Shown: positions 12,855 through 22,323, numbered from the stretch's first letter. The stretch: 64,000 bases of DNA from Candidatus Endobugula sertula (GCA_001723645.1 MDLC01000009.1:1-64000); one strand, 5' to 3'. Notes: generated by a model not told the origin, from the sequence alone. Numbers and translations: made by a program.

Positions 12855-14225
12855 TTGTCTATTCATACTGACACCATCGCTGCCATAGCTACCGCTCCGG
12901 GGCGTGGTGGGGTAGGTATTGTCCGCCTGTCGGGCCCTAAATCCAAAGCCATTGGCGAGAGTATTGCCCAACACACTCCTATCCCCCGCTACGCTCATTA
13001 TGGTTCATTTATTGATCCAGTTTCTCACCAACTGATTGATCAAGGCATATGCTTGTTTTTCCCTGGTCCCCACTCTTTTACTGGTGAAGACGTTGTTGAA
13101 CTTCATGGCCATGGTGGTCCTGTTATTCTTAATGAATTGCTTAACATTGTTATTCAACAGGGAGCTCGTCTGGCCAAACCAGGGGAGTTTTCTGAACGGG
13201 CTTTCCTCAACGACAAAATGGATCTCACTCAAGCAGAAGCTATTGCAGATTTAATTGATGCCAGTTCAAAACAAGCTGTACACAATGCAATGAACAGCCT
13301 TCAAGGTCTGTTTTCGTCGAAAATTCATGAATTGGTAGAAAAATTAACGCATTTACGTATTTACGTTGAGGCCGCTATCGACTTTCCAGAAGAGGAAATC
13401 GATTTTATTAATGACGGCAAAATAGAACAGGAACTTTGTGAACTGGAAGAACAGCTGCAGAATATTTTTAATCAAGCTCAACAAGGAGTTTTAGTTCGAG
13501 AAGGAATGAAAGTAGTTATTGCTGGCAAACCCAACGCGGGAAAATCCAGCCTGCTTAATGCATTAGCAGGAAAGGAAGCAGCTATTGTCACTGATATTGC
13601 AGGTACAACTCGAGATGTTCTAAAAGAACATATTCACCTCGATGGTATGCCGCTGCATATTATTGACACCGCTGGTTTAAGAAACAGCTCTGATATTGTT
13701 GAACAAATAGGTATTGAACGTGCGTGGCAGGAAATTGAACTGGCTGATAGATTACTCCTACTCATCGATAGTTCAAACACTGCCTCTATTACAAAAGCGA
13801 TAGAGAGCTTTATCGCAGAAAATGCCACTAAAAACCTAAAAAAATCAAAAATTTCAGTGATTTGTAACAAAATAGATAAAAACAAACAAACGCCAAGAAC
13901 TACCACCATTCACCATATACCGGTTATTTATCTATCTGCAAAAACAGGAGAAGGGATTCATCTTTTAGTAGACCATCTGAAGTCTGTTATGGGGTATCAC
14001 AATACGACTGAAGGGGGATTTACCGCCCGACGTCGTCATATAGAAGCGTTGCAGAAAGCTCAGACCTCTCTACTTCATGGAAAACAACAATTACACCATG
14101 GCGCAGGTGAGCTGTTAGCTGAAGATTTACGTTTAAGCCAACAATATTTGGGAGAAATTACCGGACTCGTGAGTGCTGACGAACTGCTGGGGAAAATTTT
14201 TTCCAGTTTCTGTATCGGTAAGTAG
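12855..14225 (+). CDS. mnmE: tRNA-5-carboxymethylaminomethyluridine GTPase MnmE
   Basis: With MnmG it modifies the wobble uridine (U34) of certain tRNAs. The N-terminal tetrahydrofolate-binding domain begins [20 protein letters not shown]. The G domain has G1 GKPNAGKS (224-231), G2 IAGTTRD, G3 DTAGL and G4 NKID. The C-terminus is CIGK, with the family's conserved cysteine. Length is 456 aa. The start must be TTG at 12855: the only in-frame codons upstream run straight into the yidC stop, and the conserved N-terminus begins exactly there. Close spacing to yidC suggests co-transcription. Confidence 0.98.
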   Translation: MSIHTDTIAAIATAPGRGGVGIVRLSGPKSKAIGESIAQHTPIPRYAHYGSFIDPVSHQLIDQGICLFFPGPHSFTGEDVVELHGHGGPVILNELLNIVIQQGARLAKPGEFSERAFLNDKMDLTQAEAIADLIDASSKQAVHNAMNSLQGLFSSKIHELVEKLTHLRIYVEAAIDFPEEEIDFINDGKIEQELCELEEQLQNIFNQAQQGVLVREGMKVVIAGKPNAGKSSLLNALAGKEAAIVTDIAGTTRDVLKEHIHLDGMPLHIIDTAGLRNSSDIVEQIGIERAWQEIELADRLLLLIDSSNTASITKAIESFIAENATKNLKKSKISVICNKIDKNKQTPRTTTIHHIPVIYLSAKTGEGIHLLVDHLKSVMGYHNTTEGGFTARRRHIEALQKAQTSLLHGKQQLHHGAGELLAEDLRLSQQYLGEITGLVSADELLGKIFSSFCIGK

Positions 14226-14307
14226 TCGGCCCCGAAAAATGGCTAATCAATGGTTTTTATTCAAAAAAACACTGAATGAGCAGATTATTTCGACCAAATT
14301 TTATAAA

Positions 14308-14739
14308 CTACCCGCTGTTTTCTAGTCGAAACGATGCGATAAAAATAAATGGGAGTGATAACACCTTCGATTCATATCGTTTTGTTGATAAACAGCGACT
14401 TATGGGTATGGGCGACCCTTTTCTTTCATAGGTTTTAGATAATATATAATAAGACCACGGGTGATCACTATCTAGCTCAATGGCTTCATTACAATAGGCA
14501 ATCGCTTCATCATAACGATGAACATTAAACAAAGCGTTACAATAATTAGAAACGGCCCTAGCGCTATCCGGGCGCAACTTATAAACCAACTCATAGTATT
14601 TATACGCTTTTTGCCAACTACCTTTAGTACTCAAATACCAACCTACGTAATCTGCTGCCTCATAGACCTTGATGGGATTCTCTTCTGCTGAAGCAATATG
14701 AAGATATTTATCATAAAAAAACGATAGCAAATTCATCAT
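14308..14739 (-). pseudogene. TPR C-terminal part of a frameshifted DUF4034/TPR gene
   Basis: The 143-aa frame has a TPR-like helical hairpin (WQKAYKYYELVYKLRPDSA) followed by a second (YDEAIAYCNEAIELDSDHPW). It overlaps the end of the upstream DUF4034 frame by 29 bases and lies in the +1 frame relative to it. Removing one T from the coding-strand T7 run (plus-strand A7, around 14714-14720) would join the two into one protein of about 500 aa. The last 35 residues look unlike TPR. It could also be a separate translationally coupled gene starting at 14739, so the pseudogene label is tentative. Confidence 0.5.
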
Positions 14740-15838
14740 AATGATATTTTTTTAACAACCATGCTATATGTCTTAGCTCATCAAGTTCAAGAGCGGCCAC
14801 ACCCATAGTGACTAGTTGATTAAGATATTGATTTGCTAATTCCTTACGCTTAGTTTGTACTGCAAGGCGGGTAAAGTGATACACTTCTCTTACGTAATCT
14901 GGTGTATCAGCAATTAATAACTCAAATGCTTTTTGATAACGACTCCAGTTTTTATCCAACATAAAATATTCACGATAATATTTGTTATAGGCTTTATTAT
15001 CATGAGTTCTGTCATCAATAGGTTTAGGCAAGCGTGAACGACTTCCCGCTAAAGTCGCAGCCTTAAATCGGTGACCTTTAGTTATTAAAGCATTAAAATA
15101 ACCACCTTTCTCTCTTGCATAAAACTGAGCAAAATCAAACATAGCTTCCCAAGAATAACGACTCCATTTTGGCTGCAAAAAACTTAAATATGTCCTATAT
15201 ATAGGAAAATATTCTGGCGCCGATTGAATCGCGTTATGAAAAATCGCTTTTACCTCTTGTTTAGATTCAACGTTTCTCTTAATGTCGATTAATATTACCC
15301 ATGCCATACCATTATTAGATTGTATAGTTAGTGAGTGCTCAGCATCGCGGATAGCCATCTTGAAATATTTGCGCATTTGATGAATGCTATAGGTTGGCGT
15401 TTCGGCAAAGAACTTCGTGCCTCGCGCTTGCCAACCCAAACGATAGTTCACTAAAGAACGATAAGAATAGGCATATACACTTCCTGTAGCATTGACCCAT
15501 TGAGTAGCAAGGTGTACATCTTTGTTAGAAAACGTCTCCTTATCAGACTTTAAATAATCAAGATAGAAGTGTAACGTTCCTTTACGATCCCACGGATTCA
15601 AAGCATCCAGAGTGATCTTACTTAAAAAATCATCCACCTGTGAAAACTGATTAGCATTAAGCCACTGCTTTAACTCAGCTAAATGACGGATTTTACTTTC
15701 ATACAAAGACGGGGGATGATGATCAAAACTCTCAATTGAAGAAACCGACTCTGGCTTACTATAAACATTTGGATTTAAGTAAACATAAACAGCTGCACAT
15801 ACCAAAATAATAACATATAAAAAATAACGAAACTTCAT
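14711..15838 (-). CDS. DUF4034-type exported/membrane-anchored protein, likely 3' frameshifted
   Basis: A 375-aa protein with an N-terminal hydrophobic anchor or signal segment (about residues 4-21) and a helical-repeat body resembling DUF4034. Features include the AELKQWLNANQFSQVDDFL helix, the GWQARG segment, and TPR-like pairs such as KYFKMAIRDAEHSL. Function is unknown for the family. The frame ends in FAIVFL immediately inside a T7 run and overlaps the TPR frame that continues the same theme. I therefore think the annotated C-terminus is an artefact of a one-base insertion. It is convergent with mnmE. The start ATG at 15838 gives the hydrophobic N-terminus. Confidence 0.6.
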   Translation of the reverse strand: MKFRYFLYVIILVCAAVYVYLNPNVYSKPESVSSIESFDHHPPSLYESKIRHLAELKQWLNANQFSQVDDFLSKITLDALNPWDRKGTLHFYLDYLKSDKETFSNKDVHLATQWVNATGSVYAYSYRSLVNYRLGWQARGTKFFAETPTYSIHQMRKYFKMAIRDAEHSLTIQSNNGMAWVILIDIKRNVESKQEVKAIFHNAIQSAPEYFPIYRTYLSFLQPKWSRYSWEAMFDFAQFYAREKGGYFNALITKGHRFKAATLAGSRSRLPKPIDDRTHDNKAYNKYYREYFMLDKNWSRYQKAFELLIADTPDYVREVYHFTRLAVQTKRKELANQYLNQLVTMGVAALELDELRHIAWLLKKYHYDEFAIVFL

Positions 15839-15989
15839 ACCACCTTCCGTTGGGAAAATTCAACAAAAATCACTTAATGGGTAACCAACTTGCTATAAAA
15901 CAGCACCACTCACACAATAAAACCCAACTACTACGGATGGGCTATTGCCACTCCTAACCATAATAATGCGTCTAGTCGATGAGGGGCAA

Positions 15990-16123
15990 CACATTTAAGA
16001 GGACTACCGTGTACATACGCGTCAGTGTTCGTCCCAGCAGTTAACCCTATCGGATCACTTTGCACGTAACTACCCATTGTAATGAAGATGAGTCTCTTCA
16101 TCAAAATACTGGCCCGCAAATAA
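15990..16123 (-). pseudogene. RHS core remnant (frameshifted, internally deleted)
   Basis: Two adjacent frames encode pieces of the RHS-repeat core. FAGQYFDEETHLHYN ends at a stop at 16070, and YVQSDPIGLTAGTNTDAYV continues in another frame from about 16074 to 15997. In intact RHS proteins these are joined by a short stretch containing RYYDP, which is missing here. The same core is intact in the large RHS protein of this window (residues around 2400-2470). No catalytic tip is left. This marks an old RHS insertion or a displaced C-terminal cassette. Confidence 0.7.
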
Positions 16124-16850
16124 TTTAACCGACGCATCATACACACAACAAACGCTACACCCCTGATAAACCCTCGGATCATTCGCCGCAAAGCCCAATA
16201 TCGAGACCGTACTCATTTTCACAACCCCCGACGCGGTTTCTCGCTTAACTGGCGTGACTTTCTTTTTAATAAGGGCAAGCATAGAGGCAGTGTAAACACC
16301 TACAAGGCTTTTTTGAAGCCCCCGAGGAGTGTTGGCCGCGCTTTTTGCGACCAACACCCGCAGGGTGCCACGCACGGCACACAATGATCGGAAGAAGAGG
16401 ATAATGACCCGTGCGTAGCAGTACGCCCTGACTTACAGCGCCCCACACCTGATTCTTTTAGCAAGCACTAGCACCGCCAGGTGCTATGTGGCCAGCGTCT
16501 TTTTGCTGGCCATCACGGGACAGCGCCTGCAACGGACAGCCTGGAACGACAAGCCGCTCACCCTAAAAAGCAACGACCAGGGTGAGCGGCTAAAGTGGAA
16601 GGATGACCGGCGCAAGGTAGCTGGGCAAGGTGCGCGCAGGGCTTTGGGCTATAGAAGCCGCGCGCTTAGCGAGGGACGAGCGGGCCGCGACATTATTGCA
16701 AGCTCTCTTACGGTAGTACTTTATTCTCCGATTAGCACAATGGTAGGCTGGCGCCTTGCCTTGCTGTTGTTCTTAGCAAGGCATGTGACAGCCGGAGGAA
16801 GAAGCCCATTGTCTCCTATAAACAGGGCTCAACTATCGATTTACGCAGCG
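16124..16850. other. Gene-poor, GC-rich, hairpin-rich segment
   Basis: No convincing gene is seen. A 127-codon open frame on the plus strand (16488-16871) has no recognisable domain and is Arg/Ala-rich in the way non-coding GC-rich DNA translates. The segment contains a strong inverted repeat (16552-16591) and is markedly GC-richer than its flanks. It may be part of a dispersed element next to the RHS remnant or an unrecognised structured RNA; I cannot decide. Confidence 0.4.
16552..16591. repeat. 13-bp perfect inverted repeat (hairpin)
   Basis: The arms AGCCGCTCACCCT (16552-16564) and AGGGTGAGCGGCT (16579-16591) are exact reverse complements around a 14-base loop. No T tract follows on either side, so it is not a standard terminator. 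It lies in the GC-rich segment beside the RHS remnant. Confidence 0.7.
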
Positions 16851-17096
16851 CTAATGACTCCCCGTCAGTAACCCCGCTACACTCAAGTCTTCATCAATAT
16901 CTGGCCAGTGGATTCCTTCCCCATCACCCAACAATTCCCAATTATTCAACTGATCAGGGGCCGCACTCGATAAGCGAGGGAACCAGACCAAAGGCGCTGA
17001 GATAGTGCGACCATCTACCAGATCAACCACAAGAGCAGTGTCGGTACAACTTACATCGTAAGCTTGAGGGTGAAGCTCAACCGCTAAAATATTCAT
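16851..17096 (-). CDS. DUF2442 domain protein
   Basis: An 81-aa protein with the DUF2442 pattern: an N-terminal strand pair, DGRTISAPLVWFPRL, and the end-motif W.DIDEDLSVAGLL. DUF2442 genes usually sit next to DUF4160 genes, as here, and the pair is often treated as a putative toxin-antitoxin-like module, though activity is not established for this one. It overlaps the upstream DUF4160 gene by 20 bases, so the two are translationally coupled. The acidic character (WPDIDEDL) would fit the antitoxin role by inference. Confidence 0.8.
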   Translation of the reverse strand: MNILAVELHPQAYDVSCTDTALVVDLVDGRTISAPLVWFPRLSSAAPDQLNNWELLGDGEGIHWPDIDEDLSVAGLLTGSH

Positions 17097-17313
17097 TCCA
17101 AGCCTCCAGGAAGGTATTTTTGTTTTCAGTTACCAGCTCTTCCAGTTTTTTTAATTCTCTCGAAGAGAATCGAGTGGAACTCCCTAGCGCAACGGGATTT
17201 AGCCAGAATTTCGCTAGCATACGCTCACGCTGTATATGGATATGAGCAGGCTCCTGATTTTCATTACTGTAAAAGAAAAACCGGTAAGGCCCAATACGTA
17301 ATATCGTTGGCAT
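17077..17313 (-). CDS. DUF4160 domain protein
   Basis: A 78-aa protein matching DUF4160: MPTILRIGPYRFFFYSNE, then the AHIHI motif and a C-terminal helical segment (LEELVTENKNTFLEAW). It is the first gene of a two-gene operon with a DUF2442 protein. I infer a small toxin-antitoxin-like or stabilising module; the biochemical function is unknown. It lies just downstream of the integrase-primase module, on the same strand. Confidence 0.8.
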   Translation of the reverse strand: MPTILRIGPYRFFFYSNENQEPAHIHIQRERMLAKFWLNPVALGSSTRFSSRELKKLEELVTENKNTFLEAWNEYFSG

Positions 17314-17363
17314 ATTGTTTCTCTAGCTAAACCATCATAATAGATTCATTCTCGGGAAGTGTA

Positions 17364-18365
17364 TCAATCTATGACCCTCTCATCAGCTGTTATTTTCGCC
17401 GGATGTGTCGCCGCGTGAATCTCTCTCAATTTTTCTATCGATACTCGCGTATAAATCTCCGTCGTCGATAAATCCGCATGACCTAACATCGCCTGGATAA
17501 AACGGATGTCGGCCCCATTTTCCAGCATATGGGTCGCCATCGCATGACGGAACAGATGGCAAGAACCAGAGACCTTGATTCCGGCTTGCTCGATATATTT
17601 TTTCACCTGATGACCGATATAACTGCCATTAAAGGGTTCACCATAATCCGTCAGGAACACATGTGGCTCCTGGTGATCGATCAGTAGATGATCCCTCACC
17701 TCCCGCTGGTATTTTTGTATCCACTGTAAGGCTCTTTTTCCAAGCGGTAGGTATCGATCCTTATGGTATTTGCCTTCCTTCACAAATACCGTTTGTCGAC
17801 TGTGGTCGATCTCGTATTCTTTTAGATGAATTAATTCACTGCGTCGTATTCCTGTGGCATAAAAGACTTCTAATATCGCCCTATCCCGTACCCCTTCCAA
17901 AGTGGTTGTGTCCGGTTGGCTGAGTATATGAATCACTTCCTCAACGCTCAGAATATTTCTCGGTAAACCTTTCGGTTTCTTGGGTAACACTAATTCACTC
18001 GCTGGATTATAGAGTAAATAGTTTTCTTGCGTCAGCCATTTAAAAAAGCTTTTTACGGGTGTTAACATCACATTCTGACTACCGATGGATAACGGCTCGC
18101 CATTGTCTTTGCGGTAATGATAAAGATACCGCTGATAACGTTCCAGAATCGGTTTGGTAATCGCTGTCGGATCATCCAGACCTCGATCATCGCACCATTC
18201 AATAAATCGCCTCAAGGCGCTATCTCGGCGTTTGATCGTATCCATCGAAACTCCCTGAGATTCACATACCGACAGATAGCGACTAAAGTAAGGGTAAAAA
18301 CCGTTATGCTCAACCACTCGCTTAAACCGTGTTCTTGAGTTATGTTTTTTGCGTCGTAAGGCCAT
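17364..18365 (-). CDS. Tyrosine recombinase/integrase
   Basis: A XerC/D-like site-specific recombinase with a SAM-like core-binding domain (about residues 20-120) and a complete catalytic domain. Counting from the longest frame (start 18401), the catalytic residues are R186 (TGIRRSEL), K211, H282 and R285 (HLFRH), H308 (LGHADLS) and Y317 (TEIYTRV). I prefer the ATG at 18365, 4 bases after the primase stop, over the upstream start that overlaps the primase; it removes 12 residues. The coupling to a primase-helicase gene indicates the integration and replication functions of one mobile element. No attachment site was identified. Confidence 0.9.
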   Translation of the reverse strand: MALRRKKHNSRTRFKRVVEHNGFYPYFSRYLSVCESQGVSMDTIKRRDSALRRFIEWCDDRGLDDPTAITKPILERYQRYLYHYRKDNGEPLSIGSQNVMLTPVKSFFKWLTQENYLLYNPASELVLPKKPKGLPRNILSVEEVIHILSQPDTTTLEGVRDRAILEVFYATGIRRSELIHLKEYEIDHSRQTVFVKEGKYHKDRYLPLGKRALQWIQKYQREVRDHLLIDHQEPHVFLTDYGEPFNGSYIGHQVKKYIEQAGIKVSGSCHLFRHAMATHMLENGADIRFIQAMLGHADLSTTEIYTRVSIEKLREIHAATHPAKITADERVID

Positions 18366-18369
18366 TTTT

Positions 18370-21300
18370 TTACACCGCCTTAGACGTGCATTTCTCAACA
18401 CTCCCCAAACTTTCTTGGGAAGCCTTGATACTCATCGCTTGTAGCGTTTTTTCGTCATCATCAACCGTACCCCAATGACCCACCAATGGCACCCCAACGT
18501 TAGCCGTTTTACCCCCCAAACTTTTTGTCGTAGGTTTATTTTTAGTCTTTTTTAAGTCTGTCATATTTAATAACCCCATCGCATGGTGTTGATCAGCATC
18601 AGAATTGCCGTCATACAATAATTCATACTCAAACGACTGGCCGCGCCCACCTCGATGGACTAAGACATATTCCATATTGACTAAACGTTCTAAGTGAACA
18701 CGAAGTTGATCATACGTCCAACCCATTTGTTGGCGGAGGCTTTTGCGGCTAAATCGGAACTGGTTCTGCTCTATTTTTTGCGCTTCACATTCAATCTGTA
18801 CGAGTTGTTGTATTTGTTTTAATAGTTTTCTGGTCTGTGGTGGTAGCTCATCCAGTGTGCGGCCTAATATATCGTGAGCCAGTCGGTTAGCGGTTTCTAT
18901 ATCCGATAGTTCCACCTCGATATATTCTACGGCTTCCCCTGCATAAGACACCGTTTTTATCTCCCGCTGGTATTGGTGCAATAAGGCCATGGAATCTATC
19001 AAGGTGAGATACTTTTCGTGATCTCGTCGAGTACGGGTTTTATCATCCAGGAAGGTGAGTTGATCCGCGTAGGGGTTAATCACCTGCAACGGTTTTAAGA
19101 GCCGCTGTGCGTTTCTATGCAAGCTAATCACACGTTCTTTTTCTAACTTGTTTCGCAATCCCTGTAGTGTTCGCTTTTGTCGCTGCGCTGCATGTATCGC
19201 TTGCGTTTGTTCCCGCGATTCATTCACCGATAACACCAAACACCGATTCATTAATTCTTCATCAATATCAATCGCAGTTGTTGTTAAGAACAACATCACC
19301 GGACCTTGTACGGTGTATTCTTTGGTGACTAAATTCCCTGTGCTGTCGTCCTTGCCCGTTGAGGCTATCGTCACCTCTCCCTCACTCTGTAACAGTTTTA
19401 GCGCATAGCTCGCATTACTGGCCCCCTCTTCCTCACTAATCGCTAATATCTTATTTTTTAAGTTGGTCTCTCCCATATAAAACAAACTCTGGCCTGTCAT
19501 GGCAGAATACTGTACCCGTTCCTCTTCCGGCATTAACGCCAAGATAGAATCCATTAACGAACTCTTACCCGCCGCACTGGATGATTGAATGATAACAGCC
19601 AAGGGCTTATCCAACTTTCTCGATACACAAGAGAGGTAACCCGCTAATTTATTGGTTTCTTCTCCGACAACACCCGCACACCTAAAATCAGATAACACAC
19701 GATCCAATAAGTTTTCATCCTGCAATAATTCCATTGCGGCTTTGCGTTCTTCGCTATTCATCTCGATAGTATGATTGTCGTCACTGGCTTCCTGCTGTTG
19801 GGCTTGTTGTTCCTCAAGAGCCAATAACACTTGCCCTAAATCTTTTTTAACCACCTCATCCTTAACGCCCAACTCAACACAGGCTTGATTGATAAACACC
19901 TGCCGTTGTTTGCTGCTGTATAGGTCTAACTTATCCATATGGAACACGTCACCTTTACGCACTAACAACTGGATTTTTAATTGATCCACACTGGTATTTT
20001 TATCCAAACCACGAACGCGATACACTCTATTTTGGCCAGGGATGGCCTTATGCGAGGCGGACGCAGGACGCGGGGACTCGCCACCCAACGTGATTAATAT
20101 TTCAGTTTCATTTTTTTCAACTGCCAGATCAGCAGCTAAAGAGGGAAGTGGTGACGCGGATTGATCGATTGAATTACTTTCTGGTGCTGGTATGGATTCG
20201 TTTGATACTGTTTTTTCAGGGGTTATAGGCTTGCTATTATTTTCCGTCACTTCGGATTCAATGGTGGCCGTTTGTATTGCTGTAAACTCTAATTGGCGTT
20301 CTGGTGGCTTACCGTTATGTTCAGGACGAACGGTATGCCCTGGGCGCATGGATGCGCAGGAAGGGCTACCCAACCATTCCGCTTTACGTATTACCAATGC
20401 CAAGGTTTTTTGTGCGGGTTGTACCTGTAGAGCATATTCATTCACATCCCTATTTTTAGGCAACAAGATTCTAAACGCATCCATCCCGTTTTGTTGTAAC
20501 ACAGGTGCTAACTTTTCAGCGGCGGTATTACCTGCCTCGTCTCGATCATACGCAATCAATACCCGTTTTACCTTATTACTGATTAAGGCGTGTAACATTT
20601 CATCGGTAAAGCCATTCGTCCCGTAACTGGCCGTCACATGCCGAAAACCCCAACGCCAAAACGTTAACGCATCAATAATACTTTCACATAAAATAACTTC
20701 ATCCGTATTGAGTAAACCTTGTGAGTTGAACACCCCAAGATGTTCCCCTGGTAAGTACGTATGTTTAGGCGTACCTTTGCGTAAGTTATCCAACAATTTA
20801 CGACCATACACCTCTGAAACGATACCTTGCTCGTTAATGATCGGGAACACCATCGAACCATTAAAATGTTCACGACCCGTATCACGATAAAGCCCAATCC
20901 GCTTTAACTGTTCCCGTAGTTGTTTACCCACTTTGCGATTTTTTTGGGGCAGGCGTAAACCTAATGTTCTATTGGCATAACCCAGTTTGAAGTGATCAAT
21001 CAACTCTAGATCATCCAAACCACGTTTCGCTAAATAGTCGAGCGCTTCTAGAGATTGTTTTAAGGTTTGGTGGTAGTAGTCGATGACTTGTTTTAAGACT
21101 TGTTGATCTTCGGCGTTTTCTGTGATGGGGGCTTCCAGTTTGGGAACGGTGGTTTGTTTGATGAGTTTGGTATTGGCCGCTAAAGAAGGATTGCCGTCCC
21201 GCAAGATTTCAACCGCATGCCTAAACCCCACACCTTGGGTTTGCATCACCCAATCTATGACACTACCACCTGTACCACAACCAAAGCAGTTAAACAGGTT

Positions 21301-21468
21301 CGATTGTGGGCTAATCATACAAGACGGGGTTTTATCCTCATGGAACGGGCAGCATACGGCATAGTCCTTGCCTTGCTTTTTGAGTTTATAGCCTTGGCTT
21401 TCTGCTAATCGCAATAGAGAAACTTCTTGCTTAATGAGTTCTATCTGGTCGTTTGGGATACGCGCCAT
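18370..21468 (-). CDS. CHC2 zinc-finger/TOPRIM primase fused to P-loop ATPase
   Basis: A 1032-aa replication protein of a mobile element. The N-terminal CHC2 zinc finger has C40-H43 and C61-C64 ligands. A DnaG-like TOPRIM region follows, with the acidic motif ILCESIIDALTFW (about 259-271) and AYDRDEAGN (about 306-314). After a disordered linker (about 370-470) comes a P-loop domain with Walker A SSSAAGKSSL (629-638), an SEEE Walker-B-like motif (about 678-681), and a C-terminal winged-helix-like region (about 890-950). I infer primase plus helicase activity for element replication. It is divergent from an XRE regulator and directly upstream of the integrase. Confidence 0.85.
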   Translation of the reverse strand: MARIPNDQIELIKQEVSLLRLAESQGYKLKKQGKDYAVCCPFHEDKTPSCMISPQSNLFNCFGCGTGGSVIDWVMQTQGVGFRHAVEILRDGNPSLAANTKLIKQTTVPKLEAPITENAEDQQVLKQVIDYYHQTLKQSLEALDYLAKRGLDDLELIDHFKLGYANRTLGLRLPQKNRKVGKQLREQLKRIGLYRDTGREHFNGSMVFPIINEQGIVSEVYGRKLLDNLRKGTPKHTYLPGEHLGVFNSQGLLNTDEVILCESIIDALTFWRWGFRHVTASYGTNGFTDEMLHALISNKVKRVLIAYDRDEAGNTAAEKLAPVLQQNGMDAFRILLPKNRDVNEYALQVQPAQKTLALVIRKAEWLGSPSCASMRPGHTVRPEHNGKPPERQLEFTAIQTATIESEVTENNSKPITPEKTVSNESIPAPESNSIDQSASPLPSLAADLAVEKNETEILITLGGESPRPASASHKAIPGQNRVYRVRGLDKNTSVDQLKIQLLVRKGDVFHMDKLDLYSSKQRQVFINQACVELGVKDEVVKKDLGQVLLALEEQQAQQQEASDDNHTIEMNSEERKAAMELLQDENLLDRVLSDFRCAGVVGEETNKLAGYLSCVSRKLDKPLAVIIQSSSAAGKSSLMDSILALMPEEERVQYSAMTGQSLFYMGETNLKNKILAISEEEGASNASYALKLLQSEGEVTIASTGKDDSTGNLVTKEYTVQGPVMLFLTTTAIDIDEELMNRCLVLSVNESREQTQAIHAAQRQKRTLQGLRNKLEKERVISLHRNAQRLLKPLQVINPYADQLTFLDDKTRTRRDHEKYLTLIDSMALLHQYQREIKTVSYAGEAVEYIEVELSDIETANRLAHDILGRTLDELPPQTRKLLKQIQQLVQIECEAQKIEQNQFRFSRKSLRQQMGWTYDQLRVHLERLVNMEYVLVHRGGRGQSFEYELLYDGNSDADQHHAMGLLNMTDLKKTKNKPTTKSLGGKTANVGVPLVGHWGTVDDDEKTLQAMSIKASQESLGSVEKCTSKAV

Positions 21469-21516
21469 CAGTAATTCCTCTAAAACCTTGTCAATACACT
21501 AAATAGATATTAATAT

Positions 21517-21534
21517 AGTAACTATATAGTTACT
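21517..21534. promoter_or_regulatory. 18-bp perfect palindromic operator between primase and XRE genes
   Basis: AGTAACTATATAGTTACT is a perfect palindrome in the 101-base divergent intergenic region, 35 bases upstream of the XRE start and 48 upstream of the primase start. This is the expected layout for a phage-type repressor controlling itself and the replication-integration operon. Binding by the neighbouring XRE protein is inferred. Confidence 0.7.
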
Positions 21535-21569
21535 TTTTATCAAGCGCATTAGATCGAGGAGTTACCATT

Positions 21570-21947
21570 ATGTCTTTAGAACTACTATCGGTACTCATCA
21601 TGGGGTTTGGTAAAAGACTGTTAACGCTGCGTAAAGAGAAGGGATTAACCCAACAAGGGTTATCAGATAAATCAGGGGTTCATGTCGTTCAGATTCGACG
21701 CTATGAGAACGATGCCGCACAACCTAGCTTAGAAGTCATCCGCAAGCTATCTATTGCGCTAGGTGTCACTGCTGACGCTCTCGTTTTTAATGACACCGAG
21801 CGAGGCCCCGAAGATCAGCAGCTTAAATTACAATTTGAGGCTGTTTCTAAGCTAGATACTAAAGAGCGGGAAGCGATTAAAACCATGATTGATGGTGTAC
21901 TGCTGATGCACGATGCTAAGCAATACACCTCAAGGACAAGTAATTAA
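21570..21947 (+). CDS. XRE-family HTH transcriptional regulator
   Basis: A 125-aa regulator with a canonical HTH_3 fold: LLTLRKEKGLTQQGLSDKSG, then QIRRYENDAAQPSLEVIRKL (about residues 16-57). A C-terminal helical segment (TKEREAIKTMIDGVLLM) resembles those of phage-like repressors. A good ribosome-binding site, GAGGAG, precedes ATG 21570; an internal ATG at residue 11 is possible. It is divergent from the primase-integrase operon and separated from it by an 18-bp palindrome. I infer it is the element's repressor. Confidence 0.88.
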   Translation: MSLELLSVLIMGFGKRLLTLRKEKGLTQQGLSDKSGVHVVQIRRYENDAAQPSLEVIRKLSIALGVTADALVFNDTERGPEDQQLKLQFEAVSKLDTKEREAIKTMIDGVLLMHDAKQYTSRTSN

Positions 21948-21979
21948 GGGAGGCTGTTTAATTATTTGTTGATAAAAGC

Positions 21980-22013
21980 GTCTGCCCAGTGGGGTGCAAC
22001 CCACTAAGCAGAC
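21980..22013. promoter_or_regulatory. Stem-loop between XRE gene and small gene
   Basis: Arms GTCTGC/GCAGAC (outer) and AGTGGG/CCCACT (inner) form a 12-bp stem with a 2x2 internal loop and a 6-base apical loop. It starts 33 bases after the XRE stop and ends 32 bases before the next ATG. It has no T tract, so it is a weak terminator candidate or a leader structure for the downstream gene. Confidence 0.5.
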
Positions 22014-22045
22014 TAATCACCACAAACCTATCTGAGAGGTTCGTA

Positions 22046-22315
22046 ATGACTACCAACAATAGTAATGTAGATTCACTCCTACAACCAAGTAAAAAACTCA
22101 CTGAGCAGCTTTCTAGGCTCGAAGATCAACTCCATAACCTGCTGGCTTGCTACCAGTTTTATGATCATGCAATTCGAGCAATGACTAATCCTGAACAGCT
22201 AGAGCATTCCCAAGACTGGTATTTTGGGTTATTTCTGAATCAACAGTGGTTGCAGAGACAGGGGGAGAACTTGATGGCTGAACTCATCAATGTCAAACAA
22301 TCACTACCCACTTAA
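22046..22315 (+). CDS. Small hypothetical protein of the integrase-primase element
   Basis: An 89-aa protein starting at ATG 22046, with a GAGAGG ribosome-binding site 7 bases upstream. The longer frame beginning at 21989 would cross the stem-loop and is less likely. It is helical, with a heptad-like stretch (LTEQLSRLEDQLHNLLACY) and a Trp/Gln-rich end. No domain is recognised. It follows the XRE gene on the same strand and probably belongs to the mobile element. Confidence 0.6.
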   Translation: MTTNNSNVDSLLQPSKKLTEQLSRLEDQLHNLLACYQFYDHAIRAMTNPEQLEHSQDWYFGLFLNQQWLQRQGENLMAELINVKQSLPT

Positions 22316-22323
22316 AACGACAA

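Noticed and set aside
14711-14722. T-TTT-TTA slippery heptamer suggesting programmed -1 frameshifting
   Set aside because: The heptamer is real on the coding strand, but the TPR frame is +1 relative to the upstream frame, so a -1 event would not join them.
16488-16871. 127-codon plus-strand open frame in the GC-rich segment
   Set aside because: It contains the 13-bp hairpin, has no recognisable motif, and overlaps the DUF2442 gene end; GC-rich DNA gives such frames by chance.
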